Position numbers and translations under genes: made by a program
The notes under the pieces: model-generated
The model's database searches: none
Told to the model about the DNA's origin: nothing
What the model saw: only the letters and a program-made list of their open reading frames with translations
In this document: positions 37,249 to 44,405 of the stretch, piece by piece
Numbering within the stretch: the first letter of the stretch is position 1
How the letters are laid out: each line of letters begins with the position of its first letter
Source: a virus
Direction: 5' to 3' (one strand)
Length of the DNA: 44,405 nt
Virus record (IMG/VR): IMGVR_UViG_3300045996_004589
Coordinates: 1 to 44,405 of that record

Positions 37249-38190
37249 ATGAGCTTGCGCGTGATCCGTCCCGCCTTCGAAACAGTGGAGGCGGTCTTCC
37301 CTAAGCTTGTCTCGTCCGACTTCGCGGAGTCGGTTGACGGAACCGTCTGGAGCAATGTGACCGCCTACGCGGTCGGCCAGCGCGCCTACATATCGGGGTC
37401 CGTGCATAAGCTGTATGAATGCCTGGTCGCGCATACCGACAAGTACCCGCCCAGCAATGTCGAGGGCGCCACGACGGGCACTATTTATTGGGCCGAGGTG
37501 AGTTACACGAATACCTATCGCATGTTCGATACGGTCAATTCCAGCGTCAGCACGGCGACCGGCCCTGCCAATAAAGTCGTGGTATTCGACCCAGGCCGAA
37601 TTAGCGCACTGTTCCTCGGCAACATGGCTGGCATCAACAGCGTCGACGTGGTCATGACCAGTGGCGCCACGACGGTGTACAACAAAAGTTACGACCTGAC
37701 TGTAAAGAACGTCTTCAACTGGTACGACTTCTGGTTTGCGCCGATCCTGCTGCAGCAGGCGCTGGCGATCTTCGACTTGCCTCCCTATGCCAATGGGCGT
37801 GTGACGCTGACCTTCCACGGCGCCGGCACGATGACGCTCGGCACACTGCAATGCGGGATGTTCTCGCAAATCGGAGAAGTGCAGTGGCAACCAGAAGTGC
37901 GTCACCTCGATTATTCCACCTACAAGCCTGACCCGTACGGCAACGTCAAGATCACGGCGCGCCTGCCGGCTAAGGTCATCACCGCCAAGGTCTTTGTGCC
38001 GTTCGCTTCTGGTGGCTTCGATGAAGTGAACCGCCAAATGGAAGACCTTACCGGAAGCGTAGTCGTCTGGTCGTTCCTGGGCGACAAATACCCATCGCTG
38101 AATGCCCTGGGCTTCAAAAACGATTTCACGCACGTGCTGGACAACTCGGCCGGCTCTCTCTTCAACCTCAAAGTACAGGCGCTGATCTAA
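37249..38190 (+). CDS. Tail tip-region protein
   Basis: A 313-aa protein directly after the tape measure gene. Residues 30-90 (DGTVWSNVTAYAVGQRAYIS, VHKLYECLVAHTDKYPPSN, YWAEVSYTNTYRMFD) resemble a small carbohydrate-binding type module. The remainder is beta-rich (VVVFDPGRISALFLGN, ANGRVTLTFHGAGTMTLGTL) and includes VVWSFLGDKYPSLNALGFKN. It may serve as distal-tail or tip component, since no other tip gene is present. AAGGA lies nine nt upstream of the ATG at 37249. Function by position only. Confidence 0.72.
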   Translation: MSLRVIRPAFETVEAVFPKLVSSDFAESVDGTVWSNVTAYAVGQRAYISGSVHKLYECLVAHTDKYPPSNVEGATTGTIYWAEVSYTNTYRMFDTVNSSVSTATGPANKVVVFDPGRISALFLGNMAGINSVDVVMTSGATTVYNKSYDLTVKNVFNWYDFWFAPILLQQALAIFDLPPYANGRVTLTFHGAGTMTLGTLQCGMFSQIGEVQWQPEVRHLDYSTYKPDPYGNVKITARLPAKVITAKVFVPFASGGFDEVNRQMEDLTGSVVVWSFLGDKYPSLNALGFKNDFTHVLDNSAGSLFNLKVQALI

Positions 38191-40232
38191 TGGCTTATCC
38201 TCTTACTCCCGTGACCGCTTATGAAGGCCTGAGCATACCTGACCGCAGCGATCCGGCAACTTTCCCCGACCGGGGCGACTTGTGGGTTGCGGCCGAGGCC
38301 GCCGCGCAAGAACAGTTCAATACGCTTGCCGGCCAGGTCAACACGATGGCTGTAGCGGCGGAAGCTGCAGCCAGCAGTGCCGACGAAAGCGAGGCGGCAG
38401 CCGAAGCTTATGCTGCCATCGCTTCCGCCGCTGCGAATGCCACCATCTTTAATCCGGCGACCAACTATGCGCAAGGGCAAGCTGCAATCAGTGGCGTCAA
38501 CTTCCAGTCCTACCGCCGTAAGACGGCCGGCACAAGCGCAACTGATCCAGCGAACGACGGCACGAACTGGGAACGCACGATAGTCGGCGTTGGCGTTGGC
38601 GGAGCGCTGGCCAGCGTGAACGCCGTCCTGACAAGTTCGAGCGGGGGATCTCAGACCTTCACTCCTACCGCTCCAGGACAGAGCGTGTACCTGCCGAACG
38701 CAATGAGCATGACCAAGGGGGCGGGGGTGTTTAACCTCCACAATGCTGGTGAATACGACTTCGCCATCCGCAACTTCTTCGGAACGATCAAGGGATTCAT
38801 TCGTCCGTTTTCGAACGTGATCGTAGGGCTGTCCGACAATTCCACCTCGGATGGCGTGTGGAGCCTGGACGGATCCCAGTTGCTGGGCATCGTCGGACAG
38901 CGCGAGCTGTCCACTATCCCTTCCAACTCTAGCTCCAGCATCGTAGCGGTGCCCCTCGATGCAAACCGCACCTGCTTGATCTATGGCAGCACCACGCTAT
39001 ATGCCGTTGTATATGACAAGTCTACTCAACAGTGGGGTGGCACAACTACGATCGCGACCACGGTGTCGGGCGCTTCGCCCAACTTCAATTTCCGCGCCTT
39101 GCTTGCCTCGACCAACCTGGTGCTTGTCGCCTTCACGGGGACAGCTCAGCCGACGCAGGGGTTGACGCTCTCCATCTCTGGTACTGGTATCACGCCCAAT
39201 GCAATTGCCAATGGCACAGGCGGGTCCGCTTCCGGCGTAATGCTTGACCTTGTCCAGCTCGGCTCATCCTACGCCATGGCCTGGAATGATGGCACCACCT
39301 GCCGCCTGAATGGCATCACCGTCAGCGGCACCACGGTAGCATTCGGGTCGACCCCGACTTCAGCCACTACGGCGTCCTTCCAAACGGGCTCGACGCTGCT
39401 CTATGCGAACTCTTCGACGGTGGCCCTCCTCATAGGCGCCGCTTCCGGGGACCTGGTTGCCCAGTGCTTCACCCTGTCCGGCGCAAACCTGACTCCCGGG
39501 ACCGAAAACAAAGTCACGCCGGGCGGCGCGACGGGTCTCAGGAAAGTTCAGCTCATGGGCAGCGGCCGCTATGCCGCGCTCTACACGGGAGCGACGCCGG
39601 GCAGCTTGGTGCGGCTGTACACCATCAGCGGCGCGTCCATCACGGCCACCGAGGTGAACGTCTCGTCTGAAGCGTTCAATTCTGCTCAGTTCGATTGGTT
39701 TGCCACCTCGAGCACGAAGATCCTGCTCGGGTATGGACTGACCGGCGACGCGAACTTCTACACCCGCATCCTCACCGATACCAGCGGCACGGTGTCCACA
39801 TCCGCTGCCGTATCCGTCGCCATGACCGGCGCCGTGACGTCGGTTGTCGCCCTTCCTCAGTCCTCGGGCACGACCGCGAAGATGCTCTCCAATACGGCAG
39901 GTACTGCGCAGCTCAACCACATCGATGCGAGCGGTGCAAGCCCGTCCATCACCGTCAAGCAGCGCGCTCCAGTCGCGACATTCCTCGACCCGATCGTCGC
40001 CACCACGATCCGCTCGGCCCGGGATCCTCGTGCCCTCAACAACGGGACCCTGGCAGTAGCTGCCCCAAATAATGGCCGCGACCGCACTACGGTGATCGGG
40101 GAGCGATTCAACATCACCCGCGACGCGCCAATGACCCTCGGCGCTCCTTCGGCAAGCGGACAGAACAGCCGCGAGTCGTGGATCACGGCTTTTAATGGCG
40201 GGGCTCTACAACTTTTGGAGATGGCAGCATGA
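38190..40232 (+). CDS. Tail fibre / receptor-binding protein, beta-propeller-like
   Basis: A 680-aa Ser/Thr/Gly-rich protein. The N-terminus (MAYPLTPVTAYEGLSIPDRS, PATFPDRGDLWVAAEAAAQE) and helical Ala-rich segment (NTMAVAAEAAASSADESEAA) are typical of a virion-anchoring part. Residues about 245-660 hold repeated beta units with motifs like GSGRYAALYTG, SSYAMAWNDG, STKILLGYGL, SNLVLVAFTG, which suggest a propeller used to bind the cell surface. It would determine host range. The start overlaps the previous stop by one base (TAATG) and its end overlaps the next gene (ATGA). Confidence 0.82.
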   Translation: MAYPLTPVTAYEGLSIPDRSDPATFPDRGDLWVAAEAAAQEQFNTLAGQVNTMAVAAEAAASSADESEAAAEAYAAIASAAANATIFNPATNYAQGQAAISGVNFQSYRRKTAGTSATDPANDGTNWERTIVGVGVGGALASVNAVLTSSSGGSQTFTPTAPGQSVYLPNAMSMTKGAGVFNLHNAGEYDFAIRNFFGTIKGFIRPFSNVIVGLSDNSTSDGVWSLDGSQLLGIVGQRELSTIPSNSSSSIVAVPLDANRTCLIYGSTTLYAVVYDKSTQQWGGTTTIATTVSGASPNFNFRALLASTNLVLVAFTGTAQPTQGLTLSISGTGITPNAIANGTGGSASGVMLDLVQLGSSYAMAWNDGTTCRLNGITVSGTTVAFGSTPTSATTASFQTGSTLLYANSSTVALLIGAASGDLVAQCFTLSGANLTPGTENKVTPGGATGLRKVQLMGSGRYAALYTGATPGSLVRLYTISGASITATEVNVSSEAFNSAQFDWFATSSTKILLGYGLTGDANFYTRILTDTSGTVSTSAAVSVAMTGAVTSVVALPQSSGTTAKMLSNTAGTAQLNHIDASGASPSITVKQRAPVATFLDPIVATTIRSARDPRALNNGTLAVAAPNNGRDRTTVIGERFNITRDAPMTLGAPSASGQNSRESWITAFNGGALQLLEMAA

Positions 40233-40636
40233 AGGCACTGATCACCGCAGCCGGCCCACTCGGGCCATTCCAAAGCATCGACGTCGAGGCGGACCGGTAT
40301 CGGGCCGACGGTATGGAGTTTCCATTTTCCGTTATCGGCACGGCCGAAGTAGTGGATGCAGAAACCGTCTCGTGGCCGAGTCTTTCTCCAATGGTTCCGA
40401 AGGTAGTCACGCGGCGGCAAGCGCTCCAAGCGTTGCTGTTGGCCGATCTGCTCGATAGCGTGCAACCCGCGATCGATGCCATTCCAGATCCAACGGCACG
40501 CCGATTGGCGCAGATCGAGTGGGACGATTCCCTGGAATTCCAGCGCGACCGGCCATTGGTGATCAGCATTGCTGCCCAATTGGGCCTTACTCCGGAAGGG
40601 CTCGATGAGCTTTTCGTTCACGCATCTGGCCTGTAA
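40229..40636 (+). CDS. Fibre-associated small protein
   Basis: A 135-aa protein coupled to the fibre gene by a four-base overlap. The N-terminal half is beta-rich (SIDVEADRYRADGMEFPFSV, IGTAEVVDAETVSWP). The C-terminal half (VTRRQALQALLLADLLDSVQ, LAQIEWDDSLEFQRDRPLVI, LGLTPEGLDELFVHA) is typical of short proteins that follow phage fibres, probably accessory or assembly factors. No catalytic motif. A 57-nt gap follows before the next gene. Confidence 0.78.
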   Translation: MKALITAAGPLGPFQSIDVEADRYRADGMEFPFSVIGTAEVVDAETVSWPSLSPMVPKVVTRRQALQALLLADLLDSVQPAIDAIPDPTARRLAQIEWDDSLEFQRDRPLVISIAAQLGLTPEGLDELFVHASGL

Positions 40637-40693
40637 AGATATTCATTGAAGCACCGAAGTTCTTGCACCACTTCAGCGATAAGGAATATTGAC

Positions 40694-41167
40694 ATGGTAT
40701 TTCGCGCGGCATTCTACAAGGGGACCCGGCCAGGCCTGCCCGGCGTTTACAACAGGGTGGTGAGGTGGTGGACGCGCTCCAAGCATTCGCACATGGAGCT
40801 GATCTTCAGCGATGGTCTGTCTGCCTCGTCATCGTTCGAAGATGGCGGCGTACGCTTCAAGCGGATCAACTACAGTTCGGACAACTGGGATTTCCGCGAG
40901 CTGCCTCAATGGATGGAGGCGCCTGCCCGGCGGTACTTCGAGGATCGCAAGGGCTGGCGCTATGACCTCCTTGGCCAGCTGCATTTCATTATTTCCCCCA
41001 TCCGCGGCGCGGTGCGCAAGCTGTTCTGCTCGGCCGCCGGACTTGGTGCCCTGATGATCGAGGAATCGTACCGCTACAGCCCCGGCGAAGCGTATTTCAT
41101 CCTCGGATGCCCTGCCTTCACGGAACGCCAACCGACCATCGTCAACTTCGACTTTTCCAAACCATGA
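40694..41167 (+). CDS. Permuted NlpC/P60-like (YiiX-type) cysteine hydrolase
   Basis: A 157-aa protein. The order His first (SKHSHMELIFSDG) and Cys later (RKLFCSAAGLGALMI), with YDLLGQLHFI between, is that of circularly permuted NlpC/P60 (YiiX/LRAT-like) hydrolases. Candidate catalytic residues are a His in HSHMEL and the Cys in FCSAA. It may cut peptidoglycan peptides or another amide at entry or lysis; the substrate is unknown. It lies between fibre and holin. AAGGA lies eight nt upstream of the ATG. The stop overlaps the holin start (ATGA). Confidence 0.78.
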   Translation: MVFRAAFYKGTRPGLPGVYNRVVRWWTRSKHSHMELIFSDGLSASSSFEDGGVRFKRINYSSDNWDFRELPQWMEAPARRYFEDRKGWRYDLLGQLHFIISPIRGAVRKLFCSAAGLGALMIEESYRYSPGEAYFILGCPAFTERQPTIVNFDFSKP

Positions 41168-41559
41168 AAGCCCCAAATATGAGCGAACCAATTTCCAGCG
41201 CAGCTGGTGCAGCTGCCGGGTGGAAGGTACTCGGCGGCGCTGCAGGCGCTGGCGCGATCGGCGCCGGCCTAGCGGCCGTAGTCGTGATGTGTCTCACCAC
41301 TCCGCGTAGCCCGCGCGAATGGGCCGTGGGCCTGATCAGCACGCTGGTCGGATCGTTCGGCGGCGGAGCCTCACTGATCATGCACTTGCAGCTGCAGACC
41401 TGGGCGCACACGCCGATCGGGCTGGTGGCGCTGCTGGGCGTCGCTTTCGCCTGTGGCCTGCCGGGCTGGGCGGCCGTGCGCTTCCTGTTCAACTACATCG
41501 AAAAGCGCCGCAACGCCGACTTGGCCGACGTGGTGAAAGAGATCAAGGAGGTACTTTGA
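41164..41559 (+). CDS. Holin-like membrane protein
   Basis: A 131-aa protein with three likely membrane segments: KVLGGAAGAGAIGAGLAAVV/VMCL, WAVGLISTLVGSFGGGASLI, and PIGLVALLGVAFACGLPGWA. A charged C-terminal tail follows (NYIEKRRNADLADVVKEIKE), as is usual for holins. It would form the hole that releases the endolysin. It starts by ATGA overlap with the preceding gene; an internal ATG at 41179 (MSEPISS) is a possible second start, interesting because lambda uses two starts for holin and antiholin. Confidence 0.85.
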   Translation: MKAPNMSEPISSAAGAAAGWKVLGGAAGAGAIGAGLAAVVVMCLTTPRSPREWAVGLISTLVGSFGGGASLIMHLQLQTWAHTPIGLVALLGVAFACGLPGWAAVRFLFNYIEKRRNADLADVVKEIKEVL

Positions 41560-42014
41560 GCACCCAACTGACTGCCTTCCTGGATATGATCGCCTGGAGT
41601 GAAATCGGCCCGGCGCTGCTCGCCAAGAGCGACCGCGGCTATAACGTGTGCGTCGGGTCGAGCCCACAGAAGCCGATCCTTTTCAACAGCTACGCCACCC
41701 ATCCGCGCATTCGTAGCGAGACCCATAACAGCGATGCAGCCGGCCGCTACCAGTTCATGGGGCGCTACTGGGATCATTACCGCAAGCAGCTCAAGCTCGC
41801 CGACTTCAGCCCTATCTCGCAGGATAAGTGGGCGGTGCAGCTTATCCGTGAATGCGGCGCGCTTGAGGACATCGAAGTTGGCTGGTTTGACGTGGCCGTA
41901 CACAAGTGCCGGAGCCGCTGGGCCAGCCTGCCAGGCGCCGGCTACGGCCAGCGTGAGAACAAGCTGGCCGACCTGCGCAAGGTATTTGTCGCCGCCGGCG
42001 GGAGGATCGTATGA
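41556..42014 (+). CDS. Endolysin, lambda R-like transglycosylase
   Basis: A 152-aa muralytic enzyme. FLDMIAWSEIG contains the catalytic Glu (about residue 16), YNVCVGSSPQKPILFNSYAT and HPRIRSETHNSDAAGRYQFM are typical of the lambda R-type lytic transglycosylase, as is WDHYRKQLKL. There is no signal sequence, so it depends on the holin. The start is TTG at 41556, overlapping the holin stop and preceded by AAGGAGGT at five nt. It overlaps the Rz gene by four bases. Confidence 0.92.
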   Translation: MSTQLTAFLDMIAWSEIGPALLAKSDRGYNVCVGSSPQKPILFNSYATHPRIRSETHNSDAAGRYQFMGRYWDHYRKQLKLADFSPISQDKWAVQLIRECGALEDIEVGWFDVAVHKCRSRWASLPGAGYGQRENKLADLRKVFVAAGGRIV

Positions 42015-42505
42015 ACCTGATCAACGCCATCCCCGCGCCCTATCGTCTTGGGCTTCTGGCCCTGTCGGCTGCCGCCCTGGTGGCGATCGCGTGGGCGAAG
42101 GGCGCGCAGCACGTCCAGGCAAAGTGGGACGCTGCCGAAGGCGCGCGCGCGCGCGCCGAGGCATCCGCTGTACTGGCGCGCATTGCCGAGAACAAGGTTG
42201 AGGCGGCCCGGCAGGCTGCGGCGAACCGGAAAATTACCGAAAGGAAAGACAATGAAATTGCTGAACTTACTGCTCGGCTCAATGCTGCTGGCCGGCTGCG
42301 CGTCGGCTCCGCCATCTGTGGTGGACCTCCCGGCGCCACCCAAGCCGACCTTCCCGGCCGCGGCGATGGCGCCGATTCATCCGCCGGGCTGGTTCGAGAA
42401 GACGTTGACCGAGATCTTAAAGCGCTGATTCTGGCCGTAGAAACCGACTTGGCCACCGGCCGCGCGTGCCAGGCTGCTGCGCGCGACCACGGGCTGGCGC
42501 AATAG
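42011..42505 (+). CDS. Rz: Inner-membrane spanin (Rz-like)
   Basis: A 164-aa i-spanin. One N-terminal membrane helix (YRLGLLALSAAALVAIAWA) is followed by a long periplasmic coiled coil (HVQAKWDAAEGARARAEASA, NRKITERKDNEIAELTARLN) and a C-terminal globular part with Cys residues and a final helix (LILAVETDLATGRACQAAAR). With Rz1 it fuses inner and outer membranes in the last lysis step. It starts by ATGA overlap and contains the whole Rz1 gene in the +1 frame. Its stop TAG directly abuts the stop of the convergent gene. Confidence 0.9.
   Translation: MNLINAIPAPYRLGLLALSAAALVAIAWAKGAQHVQAKWDAAEGARARAEASAVLARIAENKVEAARQAAANRKITERKDNEIAELTARLNAAGRLRVGSAICGGPPGATQADLPGRGDGADSSAGLVREDVDRDLKALILAVETDLATGRACQAAARDHGLAQ
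42252..42428 (+). CDS. Rz1: Outer-membrane spanin lipoprotein (Rz1-like), embedded in Rz
   Basis: A 58-aa lipoprotein fully inside the Rz gene in another frame. The signal peptide MKLLNLLLGSMLLAGCAS has a perfect lipobox (LAGC, Cys16). The mature 43 residues are Pro-rich (SAPPSVVDLPAPPKPTFPAA). It has its own ribosome site, AAAGGAAAG, three to eleven nt upstream of the ATG. This embedded arrangement is the same as lambda Rz/Rz1. Confidence 0.93.
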   Translation: MKLLNLLLGSMLLAGCASAPPSVVDLPAPPKPTFPAAAMAPIHPPGWFEKTLTEILKR

Positions 42506-42808
42506 TCACTGCCCGGCTTCTCCCGCCGGAGGCGGGCCGTCGTGGAACGTGATCTCCCACATCTGCTGGACAGGACCATTCTTCCCTTGCTGCCACCCCT
42601 TCCAGTTCTGTCGGTTGCGGAAGAAGCCGACGCACTCCGCAAACCACAACGTCGGGAGCAGCTTGCCCTGCTGCCCGTTGCCCGGGCTGACGACCAGGCG
42701 GGGCTGTTCGTTCCACCAGTGCATGGTCACCTCGCCATAGACGCCGGGCCCCGCGTTGCGGAGCTCCTTCCCGTCTTTCATCAATTCGCGGACTTGGATA
42801 CTGTACAT
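42506..42808 (-). CDS. LexA-controlled small protein at prophage right end
   Basis: A 100-aa protein encoded convergently to the lysis genes. It starts MYSIQVRELMKDGKELRNAG, continues VYGEVTMHWWNEQPRLVV, and has an aromatic core (LPTLWFAECVGFFRNRQNW, KGWQQGKNGPVQQMWEITF). Five Trp in 100 residues is unusual. I believe related proteins occur in other betaproteobacterial prophages; no function is known to me. The ATG at 42808 lies inside a perfect LexA box and six nt after TATACT, so the mRNA may be leaderless. The open frame continues upstream through the tRNA gene, which is not coding. Induced by DNA damage by inference; an antirepressor role is a hypothesis. Confidence 0.8.
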   Translation of the reverse strand: MYSIQVRELMKDGKELRNAGPGVYGEVTMHWWNEQPRLVVSPGNGQQGKLLPTLWFAECVGFFRNRQNWKGWQQGKNGPVQQMWEITFHDGPPPAGEAGQ

Positions 42809-42820
42809 GCATACAGTATA
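42799..42820 (-). promoter_or_regulatory. LexA (SOS) box overlapping promoter -10 and start codon
   Basis: TACTGTACATGCATACAGTA (42799-42818) has perfect seven-base arms and matches CTGT-N8-ACAG, the LexA consensus of gamma- and betaproteobacteria. On the minus strand it overlaps a good -10, TATACT (42815-42820), and contains the ATG (42806-42808). LexA binding would block transcription of the 100-aa gene until DNA damage. Confidence 0.88.
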
Positions 42821-42885
42821 GCGCAGCTGGTGAGCCGGCGGTAGCGCCAGGCGGCCCTGCATAAATGGCAAAAAAATCCGCACAA

Positions 42886-42916
42886 AACAAAAAAGCCACC
42901 GGGTTTCGGTGGCTTT
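42886..42916 (-). terminator. Intrinsic terminator downstream of tRNA-Ser
   Basis: Reading the minus strand: AAAGCCACC, seven-nt loop, GGTGGCTTTTTTG, a nine-base-pair stem with U-tract. It ends the tRNA-Ser transcript. As it lies on the phage side of the tRNA 3' end, it is probably supplied by the phage. It uses the same stem arms as the terminator at 20156-20185. Confidence 0.85.
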
Positions 42917-42942
42917 CAGGATGACGTAAGTCATTGAATTCA

Positions 42943-43033
<91 letters not shown>

Positions 43034-43072
43034 AGGTACTGCATTTAACGGTGGTCGCCGTTGAGAGCCAAG

Positions 43073-43078
43073 ATTATA
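43073..43078 (-). promoter_or_regulatory. -10 box (TATAAT) of tRNA-Ser
   Basis: A perfect TATAAT on the minus strand, 40 nt upstream of the tRNA 5' end, with a small leader hairpin (AACGG/CCGTT, 43047-43062) between. The -35 region (CTTCCA at 17 nt) is weak. It allows transcription of the tRNA separately from serS. Confidence 0.5.
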
Positions 43079-43080
43079 GC

Positions 43081-43111
43081 AGCCCTTCCGAAAAATGGAA
43101 GGGCTATTTTT
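43081..43111 (+). terminator. Hairpin between serS and tRNA-Ser
   Basis: AGCCCTTCC, seven-nt loop, GGAAGGGCT, followed on the plus strand by ATTTTT. As an intrinsic terminator it best fits rightward transcription, protecting serS from antisense read-through from the prophage; for serS itself the U-tract is on the wrong side, although the stem may still end or stabilise its mRNA. Confidence 0.6.
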
Positions 43112-43115
43112 AAAA

Positions 43116-44405
<1,290 letters not shown>

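Overview
The window is one almost complete temperate siphovirus-type prophage (about 43 kb) followed by a short piece of host chromosome. The host piece is a tRNA-Ser gene (anticodon CGA) and a full-length serS, both on the minus strand. The DNA looks GC-rich, and the serS/tRNA-Ser pairing and the prophage gene families suggest a betaproteobacterium, probably Burkholderiales and perhaps Oxalobacteraceae; this is inference from general resemblance. The integrase stop codon is base 1, so attL and the left host flank lie outside the window.

Left arm (1-10993, minus strand): one long, tightly coupled early operon of about 22 genes. It runs from a 110-aa protein through small membrane and basic proteins, an RdgC protein fused to an FtsK gamma domain, a chain of small accessory genes (Ead-like, ASCH-like, DUF2591-like, Cys-rich proteins), and ends with an excisionase that overlaps the integrase in another frame.

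Switch (11030-13340): a short CI-type repressor with no visible S24 peptidase domain diverges from a Cro/YdaS-like gene. A CTAG-N5-CTAG type operator lies inside the -35/-10 spacer of three predicted promoters: the repressor's own, the cro promoter, and a leftward promoter 1.7 kb away that feeds the left operon. A superinfection-immunity gene and a ribbon-helix-helix gene lie between.

Right early region (13100-20114): small regulators, a cytosine methyltransferase with eight internal repeats, NinG, a DUF1376-type replication protein whose gene carries a cluster of GGGAC repeats (candidate origin), a DnaC-like helicase loader, and a candidate antiterminator followed at once by a promoter-plus-terminator reminiscent of lambda pR'-tR'.

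Late region (20209-42505): HNH nuclease, a probable cos region, terminases, HK97-type portal, ClpP-like protease and capsid, a small head-fibre-like cassette, connectors, tail tube, a G/GT chaperone pair with a GGGAAAC slippery site, tape measure, tail proteins and fibre, a permuted NlpC/P60-like protein, and a holin, endolysin, Rz/Rz1 lysis cassette.

Right end (42506-42943): a convergent 100-aa gene whose start codon lies inside a perfect LexA box. Because the repressor seems to lack a self-cleavage domain, this LexA-controlled gene is a good candidate for the factor coupling prophage induction to DNA damage, as in the antirepressor systems of phage 186 or Gifsy. That is a hypothesis from layout, not a demonstrated function.
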